From Betaproteobacteria bacterium (GTDB lineage: Bacteria > Pseudomonadota > Gammaproteobacteria > Burkholderiales > Rhodocyclaceae): a stretch of DNA of 64,000 nt. The notes beneath the pieces are model-generated. The model saw nothing but the letters and a program-made list of their open reading frames with translations, did not search any database and had not been told where the DNA came from. Positions within the stretch are counted from its first letter, which is position 1. Every line of letters starts with the position of its first letter. The DNA is taken from NCBI GenBank assembly GCA_009781175.1, contig WQYQ01000016.1, positions 1 through 64,000 of the forward strand, written 5' to 3'. Positions 37,967 through 48,559 of this stretch are shown here, piece by piece. Position numbers and translations under genes: made by a program.

Positions 37967-40813
37967 TTAGAGTTTGTACTGTAGGAAGAAGCCGATCACA
38001 TTGATGTGATAGTTGGCAGGGCCGAAATCGGCCGGCGTGTAACCAGCGTAGCCGTTTGTTACTCCGTAGGGACCCGACAAGTAGTCATAGTGCCAATCCT
38101 GAGTGCGGAAGTTCTCGTAGCGATACATGAAGCGAGCGGTAAGCCACTTGTTGATGTCCTTGACGATGTTGAATTCGATGCTCTGCATCGTCGTGGTCAT
38201 GTCGGGGTAGTCGCCGGATTGGGCCAGGGTCGCCTGCTGCGCGGCCGTCAGCGCCGCGCCGCCATTGGCCCAGTACTGATGATCAATCGACGTCTTGCCG
38301 CGCATGTAGTTGTAGGTCAACCCCATTTTGGCCCAGCCAAAGTCCTGCATCGCCGACAGCCCAAACACGTCGGTCGTGGTCGTGGTGTCGACCACGACGT
38401 CGGCGGAGGGATCGCGGGAATTGTTGAGCCAGCAGTCGACATTGCTTGAAACCAGGGCGCCGCAAATTCCCTGCACGTAGGTCAGCAAGGTGGCCGCGCT
38501 AAAAGCCGCGTTGTTGGCATTGCTGTAGCCATAGTTTTCAATGCTGCGCTGTTTGCCATTCTGGCGCGAATAGTAGGCGGTGATCTGGGTACCGAACGCG
38601 GGCTGGTAGGTCGCATCGAGGTTGACACTGTCCTGATCGTCCTTCTCCAGGCCGAAGTTGTTGGCCGGATACTTGATCCGCTTCATTTGCAGGCTCAGGC
38701 CAAGGTCGAGATCCTCACGTGCGGCGTAGTTCAGCCGGCCGTTGAAGATCGCCTGGTTGCGGTCGGCTTGGTCGATCTTCATGAAACCGCCGCTGTTGGC
38801 CTGGCCCCCGCTCCCGTTGTTGCCGAGAATCGCAGTCTGAAGCTGCGCGAGGGTATAAGTGCCGCCACCGGGAAGAGCGATGGTTCCGGCTCCACCGGGG
38901 GTGGCATTGGCGGTATTGATCATCCATTGCAAGGCGGAGCGGCTATACGGCAAGCCGTTGAGCGTCATGAAACTGGCCAGCGGACGGGTGGTCACAAGCG
39001 GATCGTAGAAACTGCCGCGTTTCCGGTCACCCTCCAGGGAAGCCCGCAGAGTGAGGGAATCGATGCCAAGATCGCGGTTGACATAGCTCGCCTTGATCTT
39101 GTCTTCCCAGGTCTTGTCGCGCTCGCGGTAGGTGTGCGAGTAATCCTCGCGCTCCAGCGCCAGATCGACCGATTGCGTGTTGCTGAAGGAGTACTGGCTC
39201 GAAAGCGTGTAATTGGTCTGTCTGTCGCTACGCGGCGGTGAGAAATAGCTCGGTCCCGCTCCGGTAAAACCGGCCAGCGTGTTGCTGGCTGGAGTACTGA
39301 AAGCGACTGCCGTGTTGAAGAAGCCGCTGAATGGAACGCCGAATGAGGTGGCGTTAGCGCCGCCCAAAAGCGGGTTTGCCGCATAGAAAGTCGGCGATTT
39401 GTTTTTGTCCTCGTAGCGGCGGAAGCCCGCCCTGACCGTCAGATCGTCGCGGGGGTCCATTGACCAGCCGAGGTTATACAGCCTGGAGTCGACACGCAGA
39501 TCGGAGTCGCAACGCGACATTGGACAACCGTTGACGCCGTTCCAGTCCGCCGCTGTGCCCAGGCCGGCACCCATTGCCGTACCGTTGGCCAGGAAGCTGG
39601 GATCGAGCGGCATGCGCAGCGAGTCGTTGTTGCGCGAAGAAGTCCAGGAGAAGCCGCCGGTGAGCTTGCTGTTCCAGAAATCAAAGCGCTGCGAACCATC
39701 GCCCTTGAGGCTGATTGCCGTGTTATCCGGCGGCAAGGTATAGGTATAGGTGAAGATGTTGGCCAGCGCGGTAACCGGGTACGCCCCCACATCCGCGGTG
39801 GTGGAATTACGCACGTACAGCTGTTTGATGTCGTTCTGGAAGAGCGACAGCGAGGCGCGCAGATTGACCGCCGTCTTATCCTTGAAATACTGCACCCCGG
39901 TCAGGAAGTCCGAGGTTTTGTAGTCGATCGGCTCGACGCCCTCGACGCCCATGAAGCCGTAGGGGCGCGCGCCCTCTCTTTTCTCCTGGGTGGCGCTGGC
40001 ATAAACCTTCCATGCTTCACTCAGCGTGAAGTCCACCCGCATCCCGGCTTTCTTGCGAATCAGGGCAACTTCCTGATCCGCCGGCAAACCCAGTGTAATG
40101 GGGTTCTGCGCGATGGCCGGGTTGACCGCAGCGCTGCCGTAGGCCGGATTCAGCGTCTCGTAGGCTCGACCGTTAAGGGTGCTGAGGTTGGGATTGAAAA
40201 TCGGCTTGAACGTGTCGGAAAAAACGTGCGGCGTTTCGTTATAGAAAGCCCGCACGCGCCAACTGTTGTAACGGCCCGCCTGGAGATCGTAGAACTGGTC
40301 GTTCTGGCCGACGCCGCCGCCGGTTGCGCGGACGAAATAGGCGTCATCCGGCTTGTCGGCCTCGAGATCGAAATAGTTCAGCTTCAAACCCGTGCTCAGA
40401 TCCTTGTATTCGCGGAATTTCGAATATTTCGCATCGGGGCTCCAGCCAAGAAGGCCGAACTCGGTAATACCGGAAAAAATCCAGCCGCTTTCGGTTTTCT
40501 TCGCATCCTCATTGGAACGGTCGATCGGGATGCCGTGAAGCTGTCCGGTGGGCGTACGGCGCACGGTATCGTAGCCATCTTCGGCCGACGCCTGCGGAAC
40601 CGTGGGGCGTCCGGGCAAGTTCAGCGCATTGCCCATCACGGTATCGACCCCGACCGCGGAATCGCCGAAGGCAGACTGAGCATAAGCCACGCTGGCACCG
40701 TATTGCGCAAACAGGGCGCCGATGCAAATGGCAAGCAGTTTCTTTTGCGGCAGACTCATCCCATTCTTCTCCCTGAACGGAAACGGGGGCTTTTCTGTTT
40801 TCCTGGCATTCAT
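37967..40813 (-). CDS. mtoB: MtrB/PioB/MtoB-family outer-membrane porin of the electron conduit
   Basis: This 948-residue protein (signal peptide around LLAICIGALFAQYGASVAYA) is a large beta-barrel of the decahaem-associated MtrB/PioB family. The family is indicated by size, by barrel-type alternating strands throughout and by the adjacent decahaem cytochrome gene. The barrel sheathes the cytochrome so electrons cross the outer membrane. The ATG at 40813 has GAGGAGG 6 bp upstream. A shorter start at 40759 also preserves the signal. A CxxxC pair near the mature N-terminus, typical of MtrB itself, is not present. Confidence 0.88.
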   Translation of the reverse strand: MNARKTEKPPFPFREKNGMSLPQKKLLAICIGALFAQYGASVAYAQSAFGDSAVGVDTVMGNALNLPGRPTVPQASAEDGYDTVRRTPTGQLHGIPIDRSNEDAKKTESGWIFSGITEFGLLGWSPDAKYSKFREYKDLSTGLKLNYFDLEADKPDDAYFVRATGGGVGQNDQFYDLQAGRYNSWRVRAFYNETPHVFSDTFKPIFNPNLSTLNGRAYETLNPAYGSAAVNPAIAQNPITLGLPADQEVALIRKKAGMRVDFTLSEAWKVYASATQEKREGARPYGFMGVEGVEPIDYKTSDFLTGVQYFKDKTAVNLRASLSLFQNDIKQLYVRNSTTADVGAYPVTALANIFTYTYTLPPDNTAISLKGDGSQRFDFWNSKLTGGFSWTSSRNNDSLRMPLDPSFLANGTAMGAGLGTAADWNGVNGCPMSRCDSDLRVDSRLYNLGWSMDPRDDLTVRAGFRRYEDKNKSPTFYAANPLLGGANATSFGVPFSGFFNTAVAFSTPASNTLAGFTGAGPSYFSPPRSDRQTNYTLSSQYSFSNTQSVDLALEREDYSHTYRERDKTWEDKIKASYVNRDLGIDSLTLRASLEGDRKRGSFYDPLVTTRPLASFMTLNGLPYSRSALQWMINTANATPGGAGTIALPGGGTYTLAQLQTAILGNNGSGGQANSGGFMKIDQADRNQAIFNGRLNYAAREDLDLGLSLQMKRIKYPANNFGLEKDDQDSVNLDATYQPAFGTQITAYYSRQNGKQRSIENYGYSNANNAAFSAATLLTYVQGICGALVSSNVDCWLNNSRDPSADVVVDTTTTTDVFGLSAMQDFGWAKMGLTYNYMRGKTSIDHQYWANGGAALTAAQQATLAQSGDYPDMTTTMQSIEFNIVKDINKWLTARFMYRYENFRTQDWHYDYLSGPYGVTNGYAGYTPADFGPANYHINVIGFFLQYKL

Positions 40814-40830
40814 CTCCATCCTCCTCTCGA

Positions 40831-41769
40831 TCAGCGGCGGAAGCGCATGCCATCGGGGGCGTTGCTACCGTGAATCTGGGCATGACAGTTTTGGCAGGAA
40901 CGGCCAATCAACTGAACCGGAGCAGCCGCTCCATTCGGGTTGCGGAAGGTGTGTCCCATGCCGCCTGTCAGGTTGTGGCAGTTCTGGCACAGCATCGGAC
41001 GCGACACGCGCAGCAGCTTGTCGTTGTTCGAGCCATGCTGTTCATGGCAATTCAGACAGTTCTCGCGCACCGGCGCATGTTCCCAGAGGAAGGGGCCACG
41101 CTTTTCCGCGTGACACTGGTAGCAAAGCTCGTTGGTAGTGTCGGCCTTGAGCAGACGCTTGTTGGAGCTGCCGTGTGGGTTATGGCAATCCACGCAGGAC
41201 ATCTTGCCTTCCGGCAGCGGCATATGCGACCGCTTGCGGAACTCCATCCGCTGCTGCTGGTGGCAGGTCTGGCAGGTGTCGGTGATGCTTGTTTTCTTCA
41301 GCAGGTTGTTCGCCGAGAAACGCGCCATCGGATTGTGGCAGTCAGAACAGGCAAGCTGGTTTTTCTGGTGAATCGAACCGCTCCAGTACATACGCTGCCC
41401 GCCGTCGTGGCAGTTCAGACACTGGGCGTTCATCTTCGGGACCGGCGTGCCCCATTCCTTGGAGAAGCCGATGATCTTAGTCCTGTCCTTGGTGTCGGCC
41501 GCATGCAGTGAACCAGGGCCGTGACAGGCCTCGCAGACCATCTTTTCGACATCGTTACGCGGATTTTCGCGGAAAATCTTGGCGTGCTGAGTGTGCCCGA
41601 ACAGGTTCTTTTCCGTGTCGTGACAGTCGGTGCAGACCTTTTCGCCGACATAGCGGGCATTAATCATCGGGTCATCCGCAGCCTGCGCTGGAGCATTCAA
41701 TGCCAGCCCTAGCAGGATAACGCTGCCTAGCGCAGCGCAAACCCTAAAAAATGAGTGTTTCTTCGCCAT
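40831..41769 (-). CDS. mtoA: Decahaem c-type cytochrome MtoA/PioA/MtrA
   Basis: The 312-residue protein has a signal peptide (VILLGLALNAPAQA) and exactly ten CxxCH motifs: CTDCH, CEACH, CLNCH, CSDCH, CQTCH, CVDCH, CYQCH, CLNCH, CQNCH and CQNCH. That count and length match MtrA/MtoA. The RBS GGGAGG precedes the ATG at 41769. It is the first gene of the cluster, 17 bp before mtoB. No outer-surface MtrC-like cytochrome is encoded, as in Fe(II)-oxidising Mto and Pio systems. The oxidative direction is inferred from this and from the nearby cbb operon. Confidence 0.92.
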   Translation of the reverse strand: MAKKHSFFRVCAALGSVILLGLALNAPAQAADDPMINARYVGEKVCTDCHDTEKNLFGHTQHAKIFRENPRNDVEKMVCEACHGPGSLHAADTKDRTKIIGFSKEWGTPVPKMNAQCLNCHDGGQRMYWSGSIHQKNQLACSDCHNPMARFSANNLLKKTSITDTCQTCHQQQRMEFRKRSHMPLPEGKMSCVDCHNPHGSSNKRLLKADTTNELCYQCHAEKRGPFLWEHAPVRENCLNCHEQHGSNNDKLLRVSRPMLCQNCHNLTGGMGHTFRNPNGAAAPVQLIGRSCQNCHAQIHGSNAPDGMRFRR

Positions 41770-42141
41770 GCGTGTTTGCCTCCCCAGGCCCAGATAGCGG
41801 GCATCCAGCTCGTTGATTCGTGTATCAGAGACTGGCAACGGCAAGGCGGATGGCTCGGGAAACAGCGGCAGGCGTACTCAACCGAGTACCAGCTGCGCCC
41901 GTTCCGTCCCTCCTCCTTATCAACTGCGTGTCTGTGCCGGATTCGTTTCCGGTCAGCTTTGTTTTGTCAAACTCTGATACTTACGTTACAAATACGCCGT
42001 CACAATACCAAGCCTTTCTTAGGGGCAAATGAGCAAACGCAATGAAGCGTTAATATTTCTTAGCAAAAGATTACAAAGCCACGCGCATGACCGGCGGTAT
42101 AAGGGCCGGCGAAGTTGGCGGTATCCCCACAAAGGAGAAAA
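41770..42141. promoter_or_regulatory. Divergent control region between mtoA and the two-component system
   Basis: This 372-bp region has no gene. The half nearer mtoA is GC-rich. The half nearer the response regulator is AT-rich, with CTTACGTTACAAATACG and TTAATATTTCTTAGC. Short TTA-containing repeats of this kind suit an OmpR/QseB-type regulator, but I cannot define an operator by eye. Confidence 0.4.
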
Positions 42142-42804
42142 ATGCAGTTATTGCTCGTTGAAGATGACACCTTGCTCGGCGACGGCCTGCGGGCCGCGCT
42201 TGATCGGGCCGGATTCGGTGTCACGTGGGTGCGGGACGGGAAAAGCGCCTTGAATATCATTGGCAGCGGAGATTTCGCCACCATGGTGCTCGATATCGGA
42301 TTGCCCGCGATGAGCGGAATGGACGTGCTGAGCGCGGTTCGCGCAAGCGGTAACGATTTGCCGATCCTGGTGCTGACGGCGCGCGATTCGACGCGCGATA
42401 AGGTGATGGTTTTTGAGCGTGGCGCCGATGACTACGTGCTCAAAACGGTGGACATGGAGGAGCTGGTCGCCCGTCTGCGCGCCTTGATCCGCCGCTCCGG
42501 GCGCGCCAACGGCGTGCTCAAGGCCGGTGAGCTGACGCTTGATCTAACGACGCACACCGCGATCAAGGACGGCAAGCCGATTGCGCTGTCGGCCCGGGAG
42601 GCGGTCGTCCTGCGCGCGCTACTCGAACGGGCCGGACGGATCATTACGCGCGGCCAGCTCGCCGAGGTACTGTATGGTTGGGGCAAATCAGTCGAAAGCA
42701 ATGCCATCGAGGTGCACATTCACAACCTGCGCAACAAGCTCGGCAGCGAAACCGTTAAGACGGTACGCGGCATCGGCTACACCATACCCAAGCCGTCGCA
42801 ATGA
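42142..42804 (+). CDS. OmpR-family response regulator (QseB/TctD-like)
   Basis: The 220-residue regulator has a receiver domain with Asp8/Asp9, phosphoacceptor Asp51 (VLDIGLPAMSG) and Lys in the LTARDSTRDK region, plus a C-terminal winged helix (AIEVHIHNLRNKLG, TVRGIGYTI). AAAGGAG lies upstream of the ATG at 42142. It overlaps the kinase gene by 4 bp and is divergent from mtoA, so control of the conduit genes is plausible but unproven. Confidence 0.92.
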   Translation: MQLLLVEDDTLLGDGLRAALDRAGFGVTWVRDGKSALNIIGSGDFATMVLDIGLPAMSGMDVLSAVRASGNDLPILVLTARDSTRDKVMVFERGADDYVLKTVDMEELVARLRALIRRSGRANGVLKAGELTLDLTTHTAIKDGKPIALSAREAVVLRALLERAGRIITRGQLAEVLYGWGKSVESNAIEVHIHNLRNKLGSETVKTVRGIGYTIPKPSQ

Positions 42805-44390
42805 AGCCGATCCGGCGCATGTCGCTGAGCGGCCGGCTAATGGCGATTCTGATCGGCACCAGCCTCGTCTACTGGGCGATCGTCGTCGTGATCATGATCA
42901 ACGACAGCGTTAATGAAGCCTACGAACTGTTCGACGCTCATCTTGCCCGGACGGCAATCGCGTTGCTGCGGATTGACGACGGTCCTGCCATTCATGGCGG
43001 GCTCAACGAGATAACCGTTACTGGCGCTAAAGGGGCCCCCGATTCGTGGCGAAGAAACCCCAAGCTTCAGCTTGGGGCGATCCACAACCCCAACGCCGCC
43101 GAGCCGCTCAGCATGTCCGGCCATGCCGAAATCCCAGGCAACGCGGGAACAGCCAGCGACTGGCCTCAGCGTGCCCCACATAGCCCACCTTTGAAAGTCG
43201 GCGCCCTGGCAGATCCGAGGCGTTCCATGTACGCCAGATACGAACAGGATTTCGAATATCAAATCTGGAACCGTGACGGCAAGCTGCTGCTGCGTTCGAC
43301 CGACGCGCCCGCCACGCTTCTGACGGAACGCGACGGTTTTTCCGAAATGTCCGACAGCAAGGGCAAGGATTGGCGGATGTACAGCGTATGGAGCCCGCAA
43401 GGCAGCGTGCGCGTCGTCGTGGCCGAGGCAATCGACCGCCGCACCAGCCTATTGCGCGGCATCGCGCTCAATCTCGTCAAACCGATGGTGCTCGGCTTGC
43501 CGGTGCTGTTACTCCTGCTGTGGTACTCGATCCGACGCGGCCTGAGCCCGCTGCGCGCGCTCGCGCAGGAAATTTCCCAGCGGCGCGTCGCCAGTTTGAC
43601 GCCGGTCGATCCCGGTTCGTCGCCCGATGAGATTCGGCCCATCATCCTGGCGCTCAACAAGCTGTTGAAAAGAGTCGAGGACGCAGTGGAGCACGAACGC
43701 AGCTTCACCGCCAACGCCGCCCATGAACTGCGCACGCCGCTGGCGGCGATTCGGGCGCATCTGGCGGCGGCACGCGCCGCCAGTGGATCGGAGGAAAGAG
43801 AGCGCAGCCTGGATAAGGTGCAACGCAGCCTCGAACGCGGCATCCGTCTAGTTGACCAGTTGCTCACGCTGGCGCGGCTAGACCCCGAACAGACGATACC
43901 GCATACCGAGGTTCTAGATATCGGCAACCTGCTCGAATCGATCTGCGCCGAACTAGCGCCGCTGGCCTTGCAGCGCGACCAGCTCATGGAGCTGAACGTA
44001 GCGCCCAAGCTGCCAAGAATTTCCGGCAATGCCGGCATGCTGGCAATGCTGTTCACCAACCTGATCGACAACGCTATCCGCTATACCGGGGGCGGCGGTG
44101 GTGTGAACATCGACGCCTACCGCGACGGCGACGCGGAGGTCTGCATCGAAGTGAGTGACGACGGACCTGGAATTCCCGTAGCCGACCGCGCCCGGGTATT
44201 CGAACGCTTCACCCGCCTGGAGGATCAGAGCAAACCGGGTACCGGCCTGGGGCTGGCCATATGCCGGCGGGTGGTCGAACTGCACGGCGCGAAAATCGAT
44301 CTGGCGGATGGACGCGACGGCCGGGGGCTGTCGGTACTCGTGCGCTTCCCGGCAGTGGCGCCGAAGGCGTCCCAAACTCCTGGCGAATAA
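42801..44390 (+). CDS. QseC/TctE-like sensor histidine kinase with enlarged sensor domain
   Basis: The 529-residue kinase has two membrane helices (about residues 12-33 and 218-240), a periplasmic sensor, HAMP, HisKA with His308 in ANAAHELRTPL, and HATPase_c with NLIDNAIRY, DDGPGIP and GTGLGLAICRR. The sensor domain carries extra residues (about 55-130) encoded partly by a dispersed repeat (42985-43083). After it, normal TctE-like sequence resumes at FEYQIWNRDGKLLLRS. It forms an operon with the response regulator and is the presumptive signal input for it. Confidence 0.9.
   Translation: MKPIRRMSLSGRLMAILIGTSLVYWAIVVVIMINDSVNEAYELFDAHLARTAIALLRIDDGPAIHGGLNEITVTGAKGAPDSWRRNPKLQLGAIHNPNAAEPLSMSGHAEIPGNAGTASDWPQRAPHSPPLKVGALADPRRSMYARYEQDFEYQIWNRDGKLLLRSTDAPATLLTERDGFSEMSDSKGKDWRMYSVWSPQGSVRVVVAEAIDRRTSLLRGIALNLVKPMVLGLPVLLLLLWYSIRRGLSPLRALAQEISQRRVASLTPVDPGSSPDEIRPIILALNKLLKRVEDAVEHERSFTANAAHELRTPLAAIRAHLAAARAASGSEERERSLDKVQRSLERGIRLVDQLLTLARLDPEQTIPHTEVLDIGNLLESICAELAPLALQRDQLMELNVAPKLPRISGNAGMLAMLFTNLIDNAIRYTGGGGGVNIDAYRDGDAEVCIEVSDDGPGIPVADRARVFERFTRLEDQSKPGTGLGLAICRRVVELHGAKIDLADGRDGRGLSVLVRFPAVAPKASQTPGE
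42985..43083. repeat. Dispersed GCC/hairpin repeat inside the kinase gene
   Basis: This copy reads CATTCATGGCGGG, GAGATAACCGTTACTGGCGC, then GATTCGTGGCGAAGAAACCC and the hairpin CCCCAAGCTTCAGCTTGGGG. It aligns with the intergenic copies at 29.6 and 30.1 kb and the inverted copy at 53.9 kb. Its reading frame is open and in phase with the kinase. Confidence 0.75.
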
Positions 44391-44403
44391 GAGCCAGCCA
44401 ACT

Positions 44404-44639
44404 CTGAACCTGTTCAGAATCTGTCGCGAGAGGCTGTCAGCAGCGCATGAGCCCCAGCATTCGACATGTAGTCATTCTGCGCGAAGTCGCAGAATCCATT
44501 TGTCCCCCGATAGTGGATTCTGCGACTGCGCTTCGCTCCGCGCAGAATGACCGCAAGTAGAACGGACCTCATGGGCGGCGAAGACGCCCCAAACTCGTGA
44601 CGTTATAGCTTCTCGCGACAAACTCTAAACAGGCTCTCA
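44404..44639. repeat. MITE-like element, copy D, with nested inverted repeat
   Basis: The ends are GAACCTGTTCAGAATCTGTC and, inverted, ACTCTAAACAGGCTCTCA. Inside is a second inverted repeat: TCATTCTGCGCGAAGTCGCA (from about 44471) pairs with sequence ending CGCGCAGAATGA (about 44552). The right end supplies the TGA stop of cbbR (44637-44639). The interval holds no gene and separates the kinase and cbbR genes, which are convergent. Confidence 0.7.
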
Positions 44640-45590
44640 GCGATAGCGTGCAAAAGTTTTGTCGAGGTAGGGCTGCGTATCGGTCAGCAGAAATTCGCGA
44701 AACGCCTCCGCCGCGGGCGCGAGCTTTTTGCTGTTCATGTTGACAAGGTACCAGTTGCGCAAGACGGGCGTGCCGATCACGTCGAGCAGGCCGACTTCGC
44801 CGGTGCGCAGTTCCAGTTCCAGCGAATGCAACGACAGCAGGCTGATGCCCATGCCAGCCATGATCGCCTGTTTGACGGTTTCGTTGCTGCCTAGCGTCAT
44901 CATTCTTTTGGGCGTGAACAGGTGCTGCTTGAACATCGCCTCCATGACTAGGCGCGTGCCCGAGCCGGATTCGCGCATGAGAAATGTATCCTCGCGCAAT
45001 TCATGGAAATCGATCTCGCGCGCCCCCACGAATCGATGTGATTTATGCGCCGCCAGCACATGCGGATTCTCAGCGATCGCCACGGCCTGCGCGTCGAACT
45101 TTTCCGGCGGCTGGCCCATGACGGCGAAGTCAATCTCGTTGTCGCGCAACGCCTTGATGAGCGTTTCACGGTTGCCGACGAGAAACTGGACGTCCACCTG
45201 CGGATGGCGTTCGGTGAACTGGGCGAGCAACTTCGGCGCAAAATACTTCGCCGTGGTGACGAGACCGACCATGGTGCGCCCGCTGCGCAGCCCCTTGAGC
45301 GAATCGAGCACCTGCTCGGCATCCTGCAACTCGCCGATCACGCGCGCGGCATGGTGGCGGAACAGTTCGCCGGCATGGGTGAGCGTGAGCTTTTTGCCGA
45401 CCCGCTCGAACAGCGGCAGGCCGACGACCTCTTCAAGCTGATGGATCTGCATCGAGATCGCCGGCTGCGTCAGGTGCAGCGACTCGGCCGCGCGCGCAAA
45501 GCTCATCTGCCGCGCCGCTTCGAGAAACACGGTGAGCTGACGCAAGCTCAGGTGCCGCAGCATGGATGACATTGAAGTGCGCTCCGTCAT
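44637..45590 (-). CDS. cbbR: LysR-type regulator of the cbb operon
   Basis: CbbR activates Calvin-cycle genes in response to metabolites such as RuBP, ATP or NADPH. The roughly 317-residue protein has the CbbR-like N-terminus LRHLSLRQLTVFLEAARQMS and SLHLTQPAISMQIHQLE, and an effector domain with ESGSGTRLVMEAMF. It is divergent from cbbL with about a 117-bp shared control region. Starts at 45572 or 45563 are also possible. Confidence 0.92.
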   Translation of the reverse strand: MTERTSMSSMLRHLSLRQLTVFLEAARQMSFARAAESLHLTQPAISMQIHQLEEVVGLPLFERVGKKLTLTHAGELFRHHAARVIGELQDAEQVLDSLKGLRSGRTMVGLVTTAKYFAPKLLAQFTERHPQVDVQFLVGNRETLIKALRDNEIDFAVMGQPPEKFDAQAVAIAENPHVLAAHKSHRFVGAREIDFHELREDTFLMRESGSGTRLVMEAMFKQHLFTPKRMMTLGSNETVKQAIMAGMGISLLSLHSLELELRTGEVGLLDVIGTPVLRNWYLVNMNSKKLAPAAEAFREFLLTDTQPYLDKTFARYR

Positions 45591-47168
<1,578 letters not shown>

Positions 47169-47189
47169 TTGTCTGAAAGGATCCATATC

Positions 47190-47609
47190 ATGCGTATTAC
47201 TCAAGGCACATTCTCGTTTTTGCCAGACCTGACGGACAAGCAGATCGCGGCGCAAGTCAAATACGCGCTCGACCAAGGCTGGGCGATTTCGGTCGAATAC
47301 ACCGACGACCCGCACCCGCGCAATACTTACTGGGAAATGTTCGGCAACCCGATGTTCGACCTGCGCGATCCGGCCGGCGTGCTCCAGGAAATCAACGAGT
47401 GCCGCAAGACGTTTCCGAACTACTACGTGCGAGTCATGGCGTTCGACTCAACACATCAGGTCGAATCCATCGTTCTGAGCTTCATCGTCCAGCGTCCGAA
47501 GGACGAGCCGGGCTTCCGCCAGGTGCGCGAGGAAATCGACGGCCGCAAGATGCGTTACACGACGCAGGGCTACGCGGTTGTGGCCAAGCCCGAAGGCGCG
47601 CGTTACTAA
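47190..47609 (+). CDS. cbbS: RuBisCO small subunit, red type
   Basis: The 139-residue small subunit begins [16 protein letters not shown] and has the C-terminal extension (residues ~105-139) characteristic of red-type small subunits, which replaces the beta-A/B loop of green forms. AAAGGATCC precedes the ATG. It lies 21 bp after cbbL and 4 bp before cbbX. Confidence 0.97.
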   Translation: MRITQGTFSFLPDLTDKQIAAQVKYALDQGWAISVEYTDDPHPRNTYWEMFGNPMFDLRDPAGVLQEINECRKTFPNYYVRVMAFDSTHQVESIVLSFIVQRPKDEPGFRQVREEIDGRKMRYTTQGYAVVAKPEGARY

Positions 47610-47613
47610 GAGC

Positions 47614-48549
47614 ATGACTGCCGCCACGCCTACTCCAACCGGCGAAACCAGCGATCTCGCTCTCCTCTACCGGGAGAGCGGGATTGCCGAGGTGCTCGAT
47701 CAGCTCGACCGCGAGCTGATCGGCTTGCTGCCTGTCAAGTCACGCATCCGCGAAATCGCTGCGCTGCTGCTGGTGGACAAGGCGCGTGCGGCGGTCGGCC
47801 TATCGGCCGGCGCGCCGAGCCTGCACATGAGCTTCACCGGCAATCCCGGCACCGGCAAAACGACGGTGGCGCTGCGCATGGCCGACATCCTGCACCGCCT
47901 CGGCTATACGCGCAGCAACCACGTGGTCGCGGTCACGCGCGACGATCTGGTCGGCCAGTACATCGGCCACACCGCGCCGAAGACCAAGGAAATGCTCAAG
48001 AAGGCCATGGGCGGCGTGCTCTTCATCGACGAAGCGTATTACCTGCATCGTCCCGAGAACGAGCGCGACTACGGCCAGGAATCGATCGAGATCCTGCTGC
48101 AAGTGATGGAAAACCAGCGCGACGATCTCGTCGTGATCCTCGCCGGTTACAAAGACCGCATGGATACGTTCTTCCAGAGCAACCCGGGCATGGCCTCGCG
48201 CATCGCGCACCATGTCGAATTCCCGGATTACACGCCGGAAGAACTGCTCCAAATCGCCGAATTGATGGTGCGCCAGATGGACTACCGCTTCGATGCGGAA
48301 AGCCTGCAGGCGATGCGCGAGTACATCGTGCTGCGCATCGAGCAGGCGCATTTCGCCAATGCGCGTTCGATCCGCAACGCGCTCGACCGCGCGCGGCTGC
48401 GCCAGGCGGCGCGCATCTTCGCCGAGGCCACGCAGACGCCGTTCGTGGTGCCGACCAAGGATCAGCTCACGCTGCTGGATGAGCGCGACATCCGCGCGAG
48501 CCGCGTCTTCCGCGGCGGTTTCATCGGCAATACGTCATCGCAACACTGA
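47614..48549 (+). CDS. cbbX: Red-type RuBisCO activase CbbX
   Basis: The 311-residue AAA+ ATPase frees inhibited red-type RuBisCO by acting on the CbbL C-terminus. It shows Walker [15 protein letters not shown], Walker [16 protein letters not shown], the pore motif [11 protein letters not shown] and sensor 2. Its presence confirms the red type of the enzyme. Full length. Confidence 0.97.
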   Translation: MTAATPTPTGETSDLALLYRESGIAEVLDQLDRELIGLLPVKSRIREIAALLLVDKARAAVGLSAGAPSLHMSFTGNPGTGKTTVALRMADILHRLGYTRSNHVVAVTRDDLVGQYIGHTAPKTKEMLKKAMGGVLFIDEAYYLHRPENERDYGQESIEILLQVMENQRDDLVVILAGYKDRMDTFFQSNPGMASRIAHHVEFPDYTPEELLQIAELMVRQMDYRFDAESLQAMREYIVLRIEQAHFANARSIRNALDRARLRQAARIFAEATQTPFVVPTKDQLTLLDERDIRASRVFRGGFIGNTSSQH

Positions 48550-48559
48550 GGGATTCATC

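Noticed and set aside
44471..44563. Large hairpin after the kinase gene considered as a structured RNA
   Set aside because: It is a nested inverted repeat inside a MITE-like element, with coding genes convergent on both sides. It may act as terminator, but no RNA family was recognised.
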